Assembly: GCF_958450345.1 (NCBI RefSeq)
Contig: NC_088780.1
Location: 29,349,667-29,413,666, forward strand
Source: Calliphora vicina
Lineage: Eukaryota; Arthropoda; Insecta; Diptera; Calliphoridae
Length of the DNA: 64,000 bases
Direction of reading: 5' to 3'
Shown: positions 42,848-53,909 of the stretch, in pieces
Position numbering within the stretch: position 1 is the stretch's first letter
How the letters are laid out: every line of letters begins with the position of its first letter
Program-made: the position numbers and the translations under genes
The notes under the pieces: generated by a model
Databases searched by the model: none
What the model was told of the DNA's origin: nothing
What the model saw: the letters and a program-made list of their open reading frames with translations, nothing else

Positions 42848-43850
42848 CTTCGATGAAGCCTTAGACAAATGAATCATGATGTGATTTGGAGTACATTGGC
42901 ATGTAAGGGAATCCCACTTAAAATCATTCGTCTTACAAGGAGTTTATATCGTAATGCATCTTGAAGAATTAGACATGGCAAGTTGTTGAGCAGATCGATA
43001 GTAGTTGAAATTGGGGTCTGGCAAGGGTGCGTCCAGGCACCGCTGCTATTTAATATAGTTCTGGTCACGATCCTTGGAAGAGACCTGAATAACAGCAGTG
43101 GGTTAGTTTGGGGACTAAAAATCCGATTAGCGATCTCGATTACGCGAATGATATCTGCCTTTGTCTGAGAATAAATGTAGCAAAGACAAAAACTCTTCGT
43201 ATTAATGCGACGTCCCAGGACATGGATTGAATTGACATGGATGAAATGGTGAGGATAATGATAACCGTCTAAAGGAATCACGTCAAACATTTGGTCGTCT
43301 AAGATCAATTTGGAAATCATCCACATTATATTTACTTTCAAATATAAAAGGTGCAACTGTTCGTGAACCGCTGCCTTCGTAAGATCATACGCATTTTCTG
43401 GCCAAGTACAGAGGCAAAGGATATTGTCTGACAAAGTACAGGTCAACTGCCCTTTTCTATTGATATGAGTGCTGTTTCACACATGTCAAGTTTACTTGAG
43501 TAAGTCTTGAGCTTATAGAAGAGAAATGAGAGGAGATTGCAAAGATTTCCCTTTTTTTCTTTCTCTCTCTTCGGTAAACTCAAGACTTGCTCAAGTAAAC
43601 TTGACATGTGTGAACTAAGGAGGTGCAAGTTGCTGTGTATTGGTCATACTCTTAGAAAGTAATCAAACGACCATAACTGTCATAGAATGGAATTAGCAAG
43701 GAAACAGAAGAAGGGGACGTCCAGCCTATACATGGGAAAGATGAGCAGCGATAAGAGCTGGGGAAAAGTAAAGGCGTAGCACAGAGGGTTGAAATGGACC
43801 AAAAGTGGCGATTAATTCAAAAGCTGAACTTTAGCTGTTACAGTCATGTT
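42848..43850 (+). pseudogene. Non-LTR retrotransposon reverse transcriptase pseudogene, split by a MITE
   Basis: Plus-strand frames give VIWSTLACKGIPLKIIRLTR then SLYRNAS, RIRHGKLLSRS, and EIGVWQGCVQAPLLFNIVLV (the RQGC-LSP-LF block, with W for R as in the copy at 7125). Further on come KTKTLRINATSQD and a LRSIWKSSTL segment, and after the MITE at 43474-43614 the C-terminal GHTLRK ... RMELARKQKKG-RPAYTWER part. The YADD active site is lost. Long minus-strand frames here are antisense shadows. Same family as 7125-7798. Confidence 0.72.
43474..43614. mobile_element. 141-bp MITE with TTCACACATGTCAAG ends
   Basis: The left arm GTTTCACACATGTCAAGTTT continues through TACTTGAGTAAGTCTTGAG; the reversed right arm matches with about two differences over 40 bp. 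The loop is short and pyrimidine-rich. It interrupts the reverse transcriptase pseudogene; no clear target duplication is seen. Confidence 0.7.
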
Positions 43851-45403
43851 TGGTATTGGGTTAAAGTGCACTAAATTATACATCAGTAACTGCTAAAAGT
43901 ATTGGCAGTGAGTGGTCAAAGTCAAACAATTTTTACAAATTTTGCGAGTTGTGGTTAAAATTTAAAATTGTGATATTTCGAGAGCTTATATTTTTTGTTA
44001 AGTCTGTTAAAAGTAGAAAGATTAAAATGGCACCATCAACTTCAGGTATTTGAGTACATAAATATCCAAAAAAAAATAGTGCGGGTTTATTGAGGTTTTT
44101 TACTTATTTAAGATATAGTGAAATAACTCCTAAAAAACATATGCCGGAACAAAACAGTTTAAAAAAAAATTTTCTTGCATTTTTTTTAAAGTTGTATTTT
44201 TATGTATTTATGATTATTCATTACTTAAAAATTTTAATATTCTCTTTCGTGACGTTTTTGAAAAAAAATTTACATTTATAAAATTTTGTGAAAAACTAAA
44301 TATTCGATTTCAAATTAAATTTATACTAATGCAAATACATATAATAAATTTATTATTGGAATGTTTGAGTAGCACATTAAGTTTGCTTCAATTACCAATT
44401 TTATTCATTAATTTATCGCTTTCCATTCCAAATTTACAGCTTAAATTGTGCATTGTGCTGAAGTGTGTTAAACATAAATATTATAAAGGATATGCATCAA
44501 TAAATGTAATAATTGCTTACTGACACGATCTTAAAATTTGTATTCACAACTCTAAAACATGTTAACATCTTTATAAGTAGATGTAGAGTATTTCAATATC
44601 AATTTTGCCGGCCATTCCTCTTTTCACTAGTTTCACTTTGCTTTCTTAATGTTAAAGCTTGATTACACTCAAACTTACACACAAAGATAAACACCAATAC
44701 ACACACTTTCTGTACACTATATTAGTTTAGTTGTTGTGTTGTTACTTGTACTAAAAAAAATGCAGTCATGACAACCAAATAAAAAAAAAATCGGTAACCA
44801 ACTTTAAGGCAACCTACATACTATAGCGTGAAATAGACAAGTTTAAACAACAACAACAACATTTCTGTATCTGTGTGAGTAAAAGTTGATGAGTTTGTTT
44901 GTTTGTTTGTTTTTGTGTTGATATAAAAACAACACACACACTCACACATTAATAAACTTCCAACTAAACAGGACACGCGACGTTATAACATCTATCTCTC
45001 TACATGCAAACAAAATTTACTCATACATACATTTACCATGTAAATGTGTAAGACACGTAGCAGTAGTACGTACAAACACAAATCACTAACTAGCTACCTA
45101 TTTACAGTGGGACCAATATTTTGTTAACGTAATTACCTAATGGCAGGCAAACATTTAGTCCTTTGACATTTACAAAACGCAAGGACTGTATAGAACTAGG
45201 AATAACTGCAGTGTAAACTGCTTAAATGCCAAAAATTTGTTAAAATAATAAACTAGTTGATAGGCTTTCTTAATCTTTAGTTGCTTAACTATTAATTTGG
45301 GATATTTTGCAAGGAATTGAAATGAAATTTGGTAGTCAAGCTTAAAAGTTTAATTTAATATTTACACACAATTTCAAAGCATAATTAAATGTGGTAATTG
45401 AAA
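43851..45403. other. AT-rich sequence, no gene seen
   Basis: Only simple repeats are seen: CAACAACAACAAC near 44849 and GTTTGTTTGTTTGTTTG near 44895. Frames at 44090-44281 and 44329-44523 have hydrophobic AT-biased residues without motifs. Confidence 0.4.
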
Positions 45404-46119
45404 TGTCAAGCCCGACCATATAATACCCTACACTAACTAAAAGAGCAAAAACATTTTTCTTTTAAAATTTCAATAATTTATATTTTTGAGTGATTTTCGG
45501 AAGTGGGCCTTATATGGGGACTAGGGCCAATTATGGACCGATCACCATGAAATTAGGTCGTGTGATTTATGTCTATACGAAAGTTAACAATGTTGAATTT
45601 TGTGTGTACACCAATATTTTTAAGAGACTTATGCACTTTAAAGTGATTTTCGGAAGCGGGTCTATATGGGAGCTATGACTAATTATGGACCGATCGTAAC
45701 AAAATTTGGTGACATGAATTTTCTATATATAAAACTAATTTGGAGCGCAATTTGTGGAGATACATTTATAAATTAAACATTTATGACCGATAAAGTCCAA
45801 TTTCGGAAGGACATTTGTATGGGGGCTAGGTGAAATAATGGAACGACTTCAGCCAGTTGGCCCAAGGACCAGTAGGCTTGGTCCTTGCGCCGAAAAAATA
45901 ATATGTACCAAATTTGATCGAAATATCTTCAAAATTACGACCTGTACTCTGCGCACAAGGCTTACATGGACAGCCAGCCAGCCAGCCAACCAGACGGACG
46001 AACATCGTTTAATCGACTCAGAAAGTGATTCTAAGTTGATGGGTATATTTTAAGGTGGGCGTTACAAACATCTGCACAAACGCATAATACCCTCCCCACT
46101 ATGCTGGTGTAGGGTATAA
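45404..46119 (+). mobile_element. DINE-1/mini-me-like repeat, type 1, 5' tip missing
   Basis: It begins inside the 5' hairpin (GTCAAGCCCGACCATATAAT) and then matches the copy at 23898 nearly throughout, ending with the ATACCCTCCCCACTATG and GGTGTAGGGTAT hairpin. It has three CAGC units and one to two GACG units at the microsatellite position. Two frames in it (45490-45678 and 45838-46053) are shared with other copies and reflect the repeat. Confidence 0.8.
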
Positions 46120-46679
46120 ATATGGTTCGACATGTTGTCCACAACTGCACTTTATAACAATATATTGCTGTAGTTAATAAATAATACTTATTTTAGTTTA
46201 ACTTCAACAATATGTTATTTACTATAAATATTTGTATGTTCATTGCAATTGTAAATTTGATGTGTGTAATTTTTTTAAATATTTCATTCGCATGATCTCT
46301 AACTAACATAGTTGAATCTGAGACATCAGTATCTGTTTACATTGACATTGAGAAATAATTCTAAATATTTGTAATGAATATTAATGTCAGCAATAAATAT
46401 TCCTAATTTATTTATCGAATCTGTATAACTAAAACCTTTTTTCTTTCTCTTCTAGGTAAGTTTTGTAATCATCTTGACTGTAAGTATTTAGGTCTCTATA
46501 CTCTAAACAATAAAAAAACTTAAACATTTTTTCAGAAGTTTTCAAAATTTTGTAAATAAATTTTTTTTAATATTATCTTCACTCTACTTTTTGAATCTGC
46601 ATCTTATATTAATGTTGCTTAGTGTATTAATTTAAAAAAAAATCCAAATTCTTTACTGCAGCAAACAAATTTAAAAAAA
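46120..46679. other. AT-rich sequence, weakly similar to 29575-29690
   Basis: TTATAACAATATATTG and ACTATAAATATTTGTATG-like segments at 46150-46250 resemble 29578-29670. No gene is seen. Confidence 0.3.
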
Positions 46680-46771
46680 AATATATTTCCAAAAATATTT
46701 ATCACAAGTCGTATGAGTAACATTTTATAAACTGTACTTGTTCAAATATTAATAATACGACATGTTTTTTA

Positions 46772-46941
46772 GGCAGTGCATACATTTTTTTTTTGAAATA
46801 ATTCGGTATCTCGGTAACTTTTGGATATATGTACAACAAAATTTCACAAGCTTGGAGCTGAGCTGTTTTCGAGTTGATATGCAGTTGTTCAGCTTCCTGG
46901 GCGAAATGGAGGCCAGTGGGCGTTTTCTCAAATTTCAAATC
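46772..46941 (+). mobile_element. Transib-like element, copy 3, truncated left end
   Basis: From GCAGTGCATACA it follows the left arm of the element at 52799: GAAATAATTCGGTATCT, GAGCTGAGCTGTTTTCGAGT, TTGTTCAGCTTCCTGGGCGA and GGAGGCCAGTG. It is cut by the mariner at 46944. The flank before it (46680-46771) matches 63005-63122, where the sequence continues without the element. Confidence 0.6.
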
Positions 46942-46943
46942 TA

Positions 46944-47807
46944 CAAGGTGGCGCAAAAGTAAACTTCCGATGTTTTTGGCTGTAATTAAAAAAAATTTAA
47001 AACTTTGATTCTTCTTGTGGATTATTTTTATTTGGTCTTTTAATTTTTTTTACATCAAGTCGAGATGTCATGTAAATGGCCGCCGCCACAGTTGATTGTC
47101 ATTTGAGCCCTTTTTATGGCATTTTCCATCACTTTGGCCATAACTTCCGGCGATAGGTCCTCACATTCTTGACGGATATTGTCTTAAAGAGCTGCAAGAG
47201 TCTGAGGCTTGTTAACATAAACCCGCGACTTCAAAAAGCCCCACAAAAAGAAGTCTGGAGCGGTCAAATCAGGCGATCTTGCTGGCCAATGCAAATCGCC
47301 AAAACTTCAGCTTATCGGTTGTGGCACGTGCAGTGTGTGTCGTTGCACCGTCCTGTTGGAACCACATGTTTTCCAATTCCAATTCATCAAGTTGCGGCAA
47401 AAAGAACTCGTTGATCATTGCTCTGTAGCGCTCACCATTCACAGTAACCGTTTGGCCCGCGACGTCTTCGAAGAAAAAAGGTCCGATGACACCTCCAGCG
47501 AAAACAGCACACCATACAGTGACTTTGAGCGGGCTCTTCGTGGGTTACACGCGGATTTTCAGTGCCCCAGAAGCGTAAATTATGCTTATTTACGTAGGCG
47601 TTGGACGGCCAGGAAATTTGCGACGATTATTGGTCAAATAAATAGTCAGCAATATACCGCGTTCTAGAGCAGTGTAGCGTAACATTGTTTATTAACGTGT
47701 ATTTCGCATGTGTTTACTACACAAATGTCAAAACAGAACTGACGTTAGGGGCCAATCGCAAAATTTATAGCATTTTCTGATAGGAGTATTACTTTTGCGC
47801 CACCTTG
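46944..47807 (-). mobile_element. Tc1/mariner element with CAAGGTGGCGCAAAAGTAA ends and decayed transposase
   Basis: CAAGGTGGCGCAAAAGTAA at the left is exactly inverted as TTACTTTTGCGCCACCTTG at the right, and TA flanks both (46942-46943, 47808-47809). On the minus strand the transposase is internally deleted but has NKHNLRFWGTENPRVTHEEP, then a frame with ENMWFQQDGATTHTARATTD (second Asp kept), and after a deletion RSPDLTAPDFFLWGFLKSRV followed by YVNKPQTLAAL, all in one frame at the end. The C-terminus reads AIKRAQMTINCGGGHLHDI. First Asp and most N-terminal sequence are missing. Plus-strand frames across it are antisense. Confidence 0.85.
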
Positions 47808-47809
47808 TA

Positions 47810-48586
47810 TTTATGATCAGAATGAGAGATATTTAGGTTTATTTATTTTGCTATTTAATTTGGCCTGTTCTTTTTTTAAAATATCAGGTATATTTGGGAT
47901 AAAATTCTGAATAATATAAAAGAAACTTGTTAACAGTTATCTCGTCCCTATATATATATGAATACGATCCAGAAAGAGAACTTAATGCAAAAGCGTGTAA
48001 AGTAAAGTTTGGCTCACTTAAGCGGATATAGTCACCTCAGGCCTATCCAAATTTGCCAATTTTCAAAATAAAATTTAAAAACGCATAGCAGCGATCCTCT
48101 GAAATTCGTGCAAAGTTTTTTTACTATCACACTGTAATTAAAGTCATAGTGGCTACTTTTATAGAAAAACCTTAGTATTTGGAAGTATACTAGGGATATA
48201 ACTATTGACAAATATGCAAATTGGCATAGCATAGCCGAATAGAGCATTAAAAAATATGAAAAACCACGGTATTATTCTTTCGCGGTTGTTAAAAATTTCA
48301 CGCACCAAACACAAAGTTTTTCATTAAATATTTTGAATAATTTTTAAATAAAGAAACTATGCCTCTCATTTGCAAAAAAAATATGAAATTATTTATATAA
48401 TTGTTCAAAGAAAAAAAATTTGGTTTATTTTAGAAATTGGTGTTGGTGCGTGATGTTTTTTTTTCGATTATTTATACAACATTGGCCATCACGTGGTGGT
48501 ATGCCAAAAATTTCGCCAAAACTAGTTATATACCTAATACACACGAAGCCGAAATATAAGTTTTTTTGCCACAAGTGTCAGATATA
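47810..48586. other. AT-rich sequence, no gene seen
   Basis: About 780 bp without a supported feature. Confidence 0.35.
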
Positions 48587-49856
48587 TCGAGCCCTTAGCG
48601 GCAAATTGTCGTAAGCGACATTTTTAAAATTTTTGTTTTATTGCAGAAATTAAAATTTTATGGACCGACCTATGTTTTAGCGGTCTCAGAATAACAAAAT
48701 TGTTAATAACATCAAAAATATAATGGGTACGATTTATGGTAAGTTAATGTTTATATTTTACAGTAAATAAATTTTATCGTAAGCGACACACAGTGGTATA
48801 GAAAAAAAGAGGGAAATAAATCTGTAACTTCTAAATGGTGAGATTGCTTTGAATGAAAGTTAACATGTTCAAAGAAAAAGTGTTGTCGAGTTTAAGTTGT
48901 GAACATGGACCCTCAAATTATTTCTTGGTTTGAGTTCCGATTTCAAAAAAATTATACATGTAGAATCTTCTCATCGAGCACTACAAAAAACCTCATCGTA
49001 GCTATCAATTATCTATTATTACTAGGAGATATTCGCATTTTAAAATTAAATTTTCAACATTTTTACCCACCTACTCCAGTTTTTTGATAACAACGTACCC
49101 AAATATTTCCCGATTTTCTCCAGTTTTACTTTATTGGACTAACAACGCATGTGTGTGTCAAATGGAAAAGGAATTGTTTAAAAATAATGACTAAGTCAAA
49201 AGTTATATGCACTTGAATTTAAAAAAAACATTTTAAGTTATCGTAAAAAATTTCTAAGAGGATGTATAAGGAATTTCTACTTTCTGAAACCTAAGTTTTC
49301 ATTAAATATTTTAAAGGAAAACCAATTTCAAAATTGTTGTTACCGAGGGGAGCAGGTCCTTTCAAAAAACACCTATTTTTTATGTAAAATAAAACTGTAG
49401 GGCAAAAGTTCTCAAATCGTGTATCCGATATCAAAATATAGGTGGCTAAATATGTTTCTAATTAAAAATAAAAAACTAAAAATTACAATTTTTGGAATTT
49501 GTCGACACATTTTTGGAAATTGCGGGATTGCTGATAATAAATTTCAAAACTGTGAAACTTCATTAAAAACTATTTATAAATAAAAATTTAATTTCAATTC
49601 GAAAAATTTATATCTATGCAAAAACTCAATAAAAAACATTTTTTGTCATATTTTTTTATAAAGTATTCCATGAGTTTTTAATTGTCAAAAGTTATCAATA
49701 TTTTTGAAAAATAGACAAATAGCTTGAACGAAATTATATTATTTCGCATCATAAAATTTTTAATTCTATGTATAAATTTCAAAATAATCAAAAAAAAACC
49801 CTCTCCTGTAAAATTTGTGTTTTATCGCTTACGATAATTTGGCGCTAAGGGCTCGA
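48587..49856. mobile_element. TIR element with TCGAGCCCTTAGCG ends, containing other repeat sequence
   Basis: The left end TCGAGCCCTTAGCGGCAAAT and reversed right end TCGAGCCCTTAGCGCCAAAT match with one difference, continuing through TCGTAAGCGA. A further TTATCGTAAGCGACA lies internally at 48776. The interior contains the repeat at 48882-49715. No transposase frame and no exact target duplication. Confidence 0.65.
48882..49715 (+). repeat. Interspersed repeat related to 10945 and 20310
   Basis: It opens with AAGTGTTGTCGAGTTTAAG, the same terminal sequence as the MITE at 31554, and then carries GAGATATTCGCATTTTAAA, CCCGATTTTCTCCAGTTTTA, GTGTGTCAAATGG and TTTCTAAGAGGATGTATAAG. It lies within the TIR element at 48587-49856. 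Confidence 0.6.
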
Positions 49857-49969
49857 TTTATATATATATGAAGGTATTCAGAAAAAACTAGAAATCACCT
49901 TTAAATCATCTTGGAAGAAAATCACTAAAAAAAATGTTCATAAGTAAAACAATCCTACAATCCACGTTT

Positions 49970-50290
49970 CTTCGCCATTTCCAATTATATTTCAGAAAAT
50001 TCCACTTGAATTTCACAAATTTCCAATTACATTTCAGAATTTTCTAATTGTATTTCAGAAATTTCCATTTGTGTTACAGAAAATTCTATTAGCATACCAA
50101 TGGAAATTTCTGAAAAACAACTGAAAAATTCTGAAATACAATTAGAAACTTTTTAATATGTATATAAATTAAAAATTCGGAAATACAATTAGAAATTTCT
50201 GAAATACAAATGGAAACATCTGAAATGTAATTGGAAATTTCTAAAATACAATTAGAAATTTTTGAAATATAATTGGAAATGGTGTAGATC
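49970..50290. repeat. Palindromic 21-bp minisatellite
   Basis: The unit AAATTTCTGAAATACAATTAG and close variants repeat about seven times on the right side (50100-50285). On the left (49978-50090) the reverse complement (CTAATTGTATTTCAGAAATT) repeats, so the whole block is one large inverted repeat. A minus-strand frame made of 7-residue repeats (ISNCISE-like) is a by-product of the 21-bp period. Confidence 0.75.
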
Positions 50291-50700
50291 AACTTAAACC
50301 TGATTTACTCAGCATGGCTTGTCTGTTATGGAACCATCGTCACGTTTACCAGAACTTAATACTATGGGGAATATGTGAGGAATGATTATGCTGTGAATTT
50401 ATTCTGAAATCATCTATATTATTCAGTTGATGAGCTGGGAATGAAAATTTTGGTCAATACTATGAATATTAAAAAAGATGTCTAATCGCATTTATAAAAC
50501 AATAAATAAAAAAAACTCAATGTATCAATTGAATAAAGAATCAAGAGACGTTTTTATTGAAATAATATGTACTGATCTAATACCGCAGTAGGCAGATGAG
50601 AGCAAAGGATTCTTATCTGAGCAACGTTTGAGCAACAAGTACAATAGTATCAATCAATAATATTTAAATTTTTGGATAAACAGAACGAAAAGTGACACAC
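50291..50700. other. AT-rich sequence, no gene seen
   Basis: No supported feature in about 400 bp. Confidence 0.3.
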
Positions 50701-50790
50701 ATGTTTGTAGCTCCCAAAAATATTAGTTTAACACTCAGAATTACTTTCTGAGTCAATTTAACGATGTCCGTCTGTCCTTCCTGCTCCTTG
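50701..50790 (-). mobile_element. DINE-like type 1 fragment
   Basis: CCCAAAAATATTAGTTTAAC, TTACTTTCTGAGTC and AACGATGTCCGTCTGTCC match, reversed, the 3' part of type 1 copies just before the terminal hairpin. Confidence 0.6.
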
Positions 50791-50918
50791 AGGCAAGTTT
50801 TTGCATCTTGGTGAAGTTCCACACCTTGATGTGAGGTGCACGGACCTCATTCCTGGTAAGAATTTAGTTCTTTTAAATTCGCAGATTACTGGAGTTTTTC
50901 ATTTAGTACCACGGGGAC

Positions 50919-52198
50919 TAGGGTTTTTAATTTCCCGGACTTTTTTCTTTCCCGGGAGGAAATTAAAAAAATCGTTTCATTCCCGGGAATTCCTAAATTA
51001 AATTAAACCAAAAACCAGCAAATTTTTTTCGAATAAATTGACTTATAATTGTACCAGGTTTTCAAAAGAAGTATAAAATAATTATATTTGGTTGTACAAT
51101 GTTGGTCCAGCCTTTATAAGGGTTTCTAATTAAATAGTGGCATTTTATCGGTATTGCCACAGTCGTGGTTTTAATCAGTATAAAATCAATAAATTCTTTG
51201 TTTAATTAAAAAACTTAAGAATTTCGACTATGTTAAATCTATAAAATATGCGTAGTCAGAGACATTTTTCATATCTGATTGTAGATAAACAAATTTGAAA
51301 CACTATTATTTTTATTATTTTATCTAAATATGAATAATATTTATTGAATATCCCTAAAAGTTGTAATGTTAGGCATGTTAATTCCTTTAAGAGCAAAAAC
51401 TATAAATTAGATTCATTTTTAATAACCAAATTTTTCTGCTGTGCCTTGAGTTGAGTGTAAAAAATCGGTTATTTCAACCGTAATACATCTTTGCCAACTT
51501 ACTATCTGTTGCTAGAACCGAAAGAATCTACGGATATAATAGAATGATTCAATTAGCAACAAATTAGGCCATCGAAACGAATCAGAAAATTGTAATTTTT
51601 AGAAGAAAACTTATGACGAAATTCACGACAAACATTTCCCGAAAAGTACCGAAAAAATATTCCCGGGAATTCCCGGTAAATTTTTCCCGCGTACACGCAG
51701 AGAAAAAATATAATTGGGCATGGTTACTGTAACCATTTATATAGTGTTACAAGATTTTCAACAATATTATAGTCACAGTAACCATTTACATGATTGTGAT
51801 AACCATAATATAGTTTATTTACGATTTACGATTCACATGATTGTATCAGCCATATATATGGTTACAGTAAACAAATATATGTTTGTGGCAACCATATTTA
51901 TGATGAATAATTTTATCATAATATGTTGTTCTCAGATTATGATAAGCCTTAAGCCGAGAGCAACATAATATGATAAGTCCTTCATCATAATTATGGTTGT
52001 CACAAACATATATTTTTTTACTGTAACCATATATATGGTTGATACAATCATGTGAATCGTAAATTAACCATATTATGGTTACCACAATCATGTAAATGGT
52101 TACTGTGACTATAATATTGTTAAAAAACTTGTAACAATTTTGAAATGGTTACAGTAACCATGCCCAACTATATTTTTTCTCTGCGTATAGGAACCCTA
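50919..52198. mobile_element. hAT-like element with TAGGGTT/CCCGGGA ends, MITE nested
   Basis: The left end TAGGGTTTTTAATTTCCCGG pairs with the right end once the MITE is removed (AAATTTTTCCCGCG ... GGAACCCTA). CCCGGGAATTCC boxes occur near both ends (50950-50995 and 51660-51680). The 8 bases outside are ACGGGGAC and AAGAGAAC, 5 of 8 identical, so a decayed 8-bp duplication is possible. No transposase frame is seen in the ~780 bp of own sequence. Confidence 0.42.
51694..52187. mobile_element. 494-bp palindromic MITE with CACGCAGAGAAAAA ends
   Basis: The whole element is close to one palindrome: CACGCAGAGAAAAAATATA at the left, the reversed right end TACGCAGAGAAAAAATATA, and internal pairs such as GGTTACTGTAACCATTT and AAATGGTTACAGTAACC. 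The centre is near 51945. TA flanks both ends, suggesting a Tc1/mariner MITE. Half a copy is at 63397 and a remnant at 30300. Confidence 0.78.
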
Positions 52199-52206
52199 AA
52201 GAGAAC

Positions 52207-52793
52207 CCATTGGCCCTAGAACTTGTCCTGTTGGATCATCTCGGTGAACACGTGGTGGCTGTGGTTAAGACTCAAATCGAGAAGATCGTTGGTTAAAGTA
52301 CTTTTGCTTGTGCTAGTGGCAAATTTTTGGACATCAATTGTATCTTACTAGGTGCTGTTCGCCGAGTGGCAAACAGAGCCATTAAAAGTAGCAGATAGCA
52401 ATTTTCGTTGTGCTCAGTGGTGGGTGGTGGTATTCGTGATATACTGATCGGTGGGCTAGGTTTCGTTCGAGTTCAAATGTCGGCCGGAGCTTTCGAAGTC
52501 AGAGATCATATTTCGGACTGATTTACCAAACCGGATGTTACTGCTTTGATAATTGTCCTGGGATTGTTACTTGACTAGCTAGCTATGGTTGCCAGGGATT
52601 ATATAGCCCGAGATCTTAAGCAAGGGGTTTGTGCTTTGATCTGTGCAGTCAATGTATAAGAAGTTGCTAACTGTCAGGTCCTTGCAAGTCATACAGTGGC
52701 GGTGATAGACCCATTGATTCTGTCTGGTGTTGAGAGCACCGTGAGGTTGGGCCATTATGTCAGGTAGCCAAGTAAATCTCAGACACAGTTCAC
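52207..52793 (+). pseudogene. GC-richer unidentified coding-like remnant
   Basis: The base composition is clearly more GC than the surroundings. One plus frame has long open stretches (LALELVLLDHLGEHVVAVVK; FGxV-like GGIRDILIGGLGFVRVQ; SHTVAVIDPLILSGVES) broken by several stops. I do not recognise a family, and no motif argues strongly for retrotransposon gag or polymerase. It is interrupted by the Transib-like element at 52799 and may continue beyond 55306. Confidence 0.3.
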
Positions 52794-53097
52794 CGTCCCA
52801 CAGTGGTTTACAAACTTTTTTTTTGGAAATAATTCGGTATCTTGTGAATTATTTAATATATTGTTACGAAATTACGCATGGTTTGAGCTGAGTTGTTTTC
52901 GAGTTGATTTACGTTTGTTCAGCTTCCTAGCGATAATGGAGGCCAGTGCGTAGCCCCCCAAAGGTGGTCACCTCGGGTCTCAAATTTTTTAAAAAAATTG
53001 CCAAAAATCCATTTATAATCCGAATGTGCTGAAATTTTAAATATAAATAGTCCTTGAGAAGGTCTACAAAAATACGCTTACAAGTGTAGGTTATATC

Positions 53098-53909
53098 CAA
53101 GATGTATTAATTTACAGGTGAAGTCAATAAGTCAGCTGATTATTTTTTGTTCGATTTGTTTTCTGTTTTCTAACTGTCAAAGTTTATTTACTTATATATA
53201 AAATTATTTTCCGTTTTCTAACTGTCAAATCTTTTTTATTTAAATTGAAAATTGTTTTCGGTTAAATCGAAATTTTTAAGAGCAGTTGGAATATCGACAA
53301 ACGATCCTAGATTCCGTAATACTCCCGTTGATCTCCAGGTGGCGTGTCATAATGTCCATGGACGTTATGTCACACCAAAAAGAGTCATAGTGTCCATGGA
53401 AGTTATAACAATTTCAAATGTCCATGCACTTTGTGACACTTTTAAAACATAAATGTTTTTTAAAATTTGGTTAAGATTTAAGAAAGTGGCACTCTTATCC
53501 CGGATAGAATTGCTCGTAACTTTGGTGTTGTATTTTGGATTCATTTAAAAAAGTTTCCTGGATAACGTCCATGGACATTATGATGAAGGACATTATGACA
53601 CGCCAGCTTATATCCACATCGGCATGACCCGTGCATTCGAAACGGTCGCTGTTTTTAATGAATCGAAATTCATGGCTCTACAAAACACACGGGACATAGT
53701 AAATGCACGGATAGCCTCATAGAAAGTATTAACAATTAGAACTGAATTAAAATTTGTTTCTTTTAAAATAAGAAAAAAATCAAATTATATTGCTTTTATT
53801 TATTTTTGTTTTGACATTTAGAAAATATTTTTACAAAAACAAAATAATGTTGTTTTTGCTTAGTTGTATTTGTTGTAGAATTGGGACTACCTGTAAATGA
53901 TTATGCCAT
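53098..53909. mobile_element. 812-bp insertion with 9-bp duplication, possibly MULE-like
   Basis: Comparison with the intact right arm shows where it entered: the arm reads on from GGTTATATC to TATTAGTTGAAG. GGTTATATC is present on both sides (53089-53097 and 53910-53918, the first base pair shared). Nine bp is the length typical of Mutator-like elements. Terminal inverted repeats are weak (ATTTACAGGT and ACCTGTAAAT about 12-20 bp inside each end). A smaller MITE lies within. Confidence 0.5.
53340..53605. mobile_element. 266-bp MITE with TGGCGTGTCATAATGTCC ends
   Basis: TGGCGTGTCATAATGTCC at the left is exactly inverted as GGACATTATGACACGCCA at the right. Additional copies of CATAGTGTCCATGG and AACGTCCATGGACATTATG sit subterminally. 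No target duplication is evident. Confidence 0.7.

Noticed and set aside
42874..43446. 190-residue minus-strand frame, the second longest run in that region
   Set aside because: The plus strand carries LINE reverse transcriptase motifs in order, so this frame is an antisense shadow.
47169..47667. Two plus-strand frames of 81 and 110 residues
   Set aside because: They are antisense to the mariner-like transposase pseudogene at 46944-47807.
50089..50292. Heptad-repeat protein suggesting a coiled coil
   Set aside because: The 7-residue period is a consequence of the 21-bp minisatellite, and the reverse arm reads differently.
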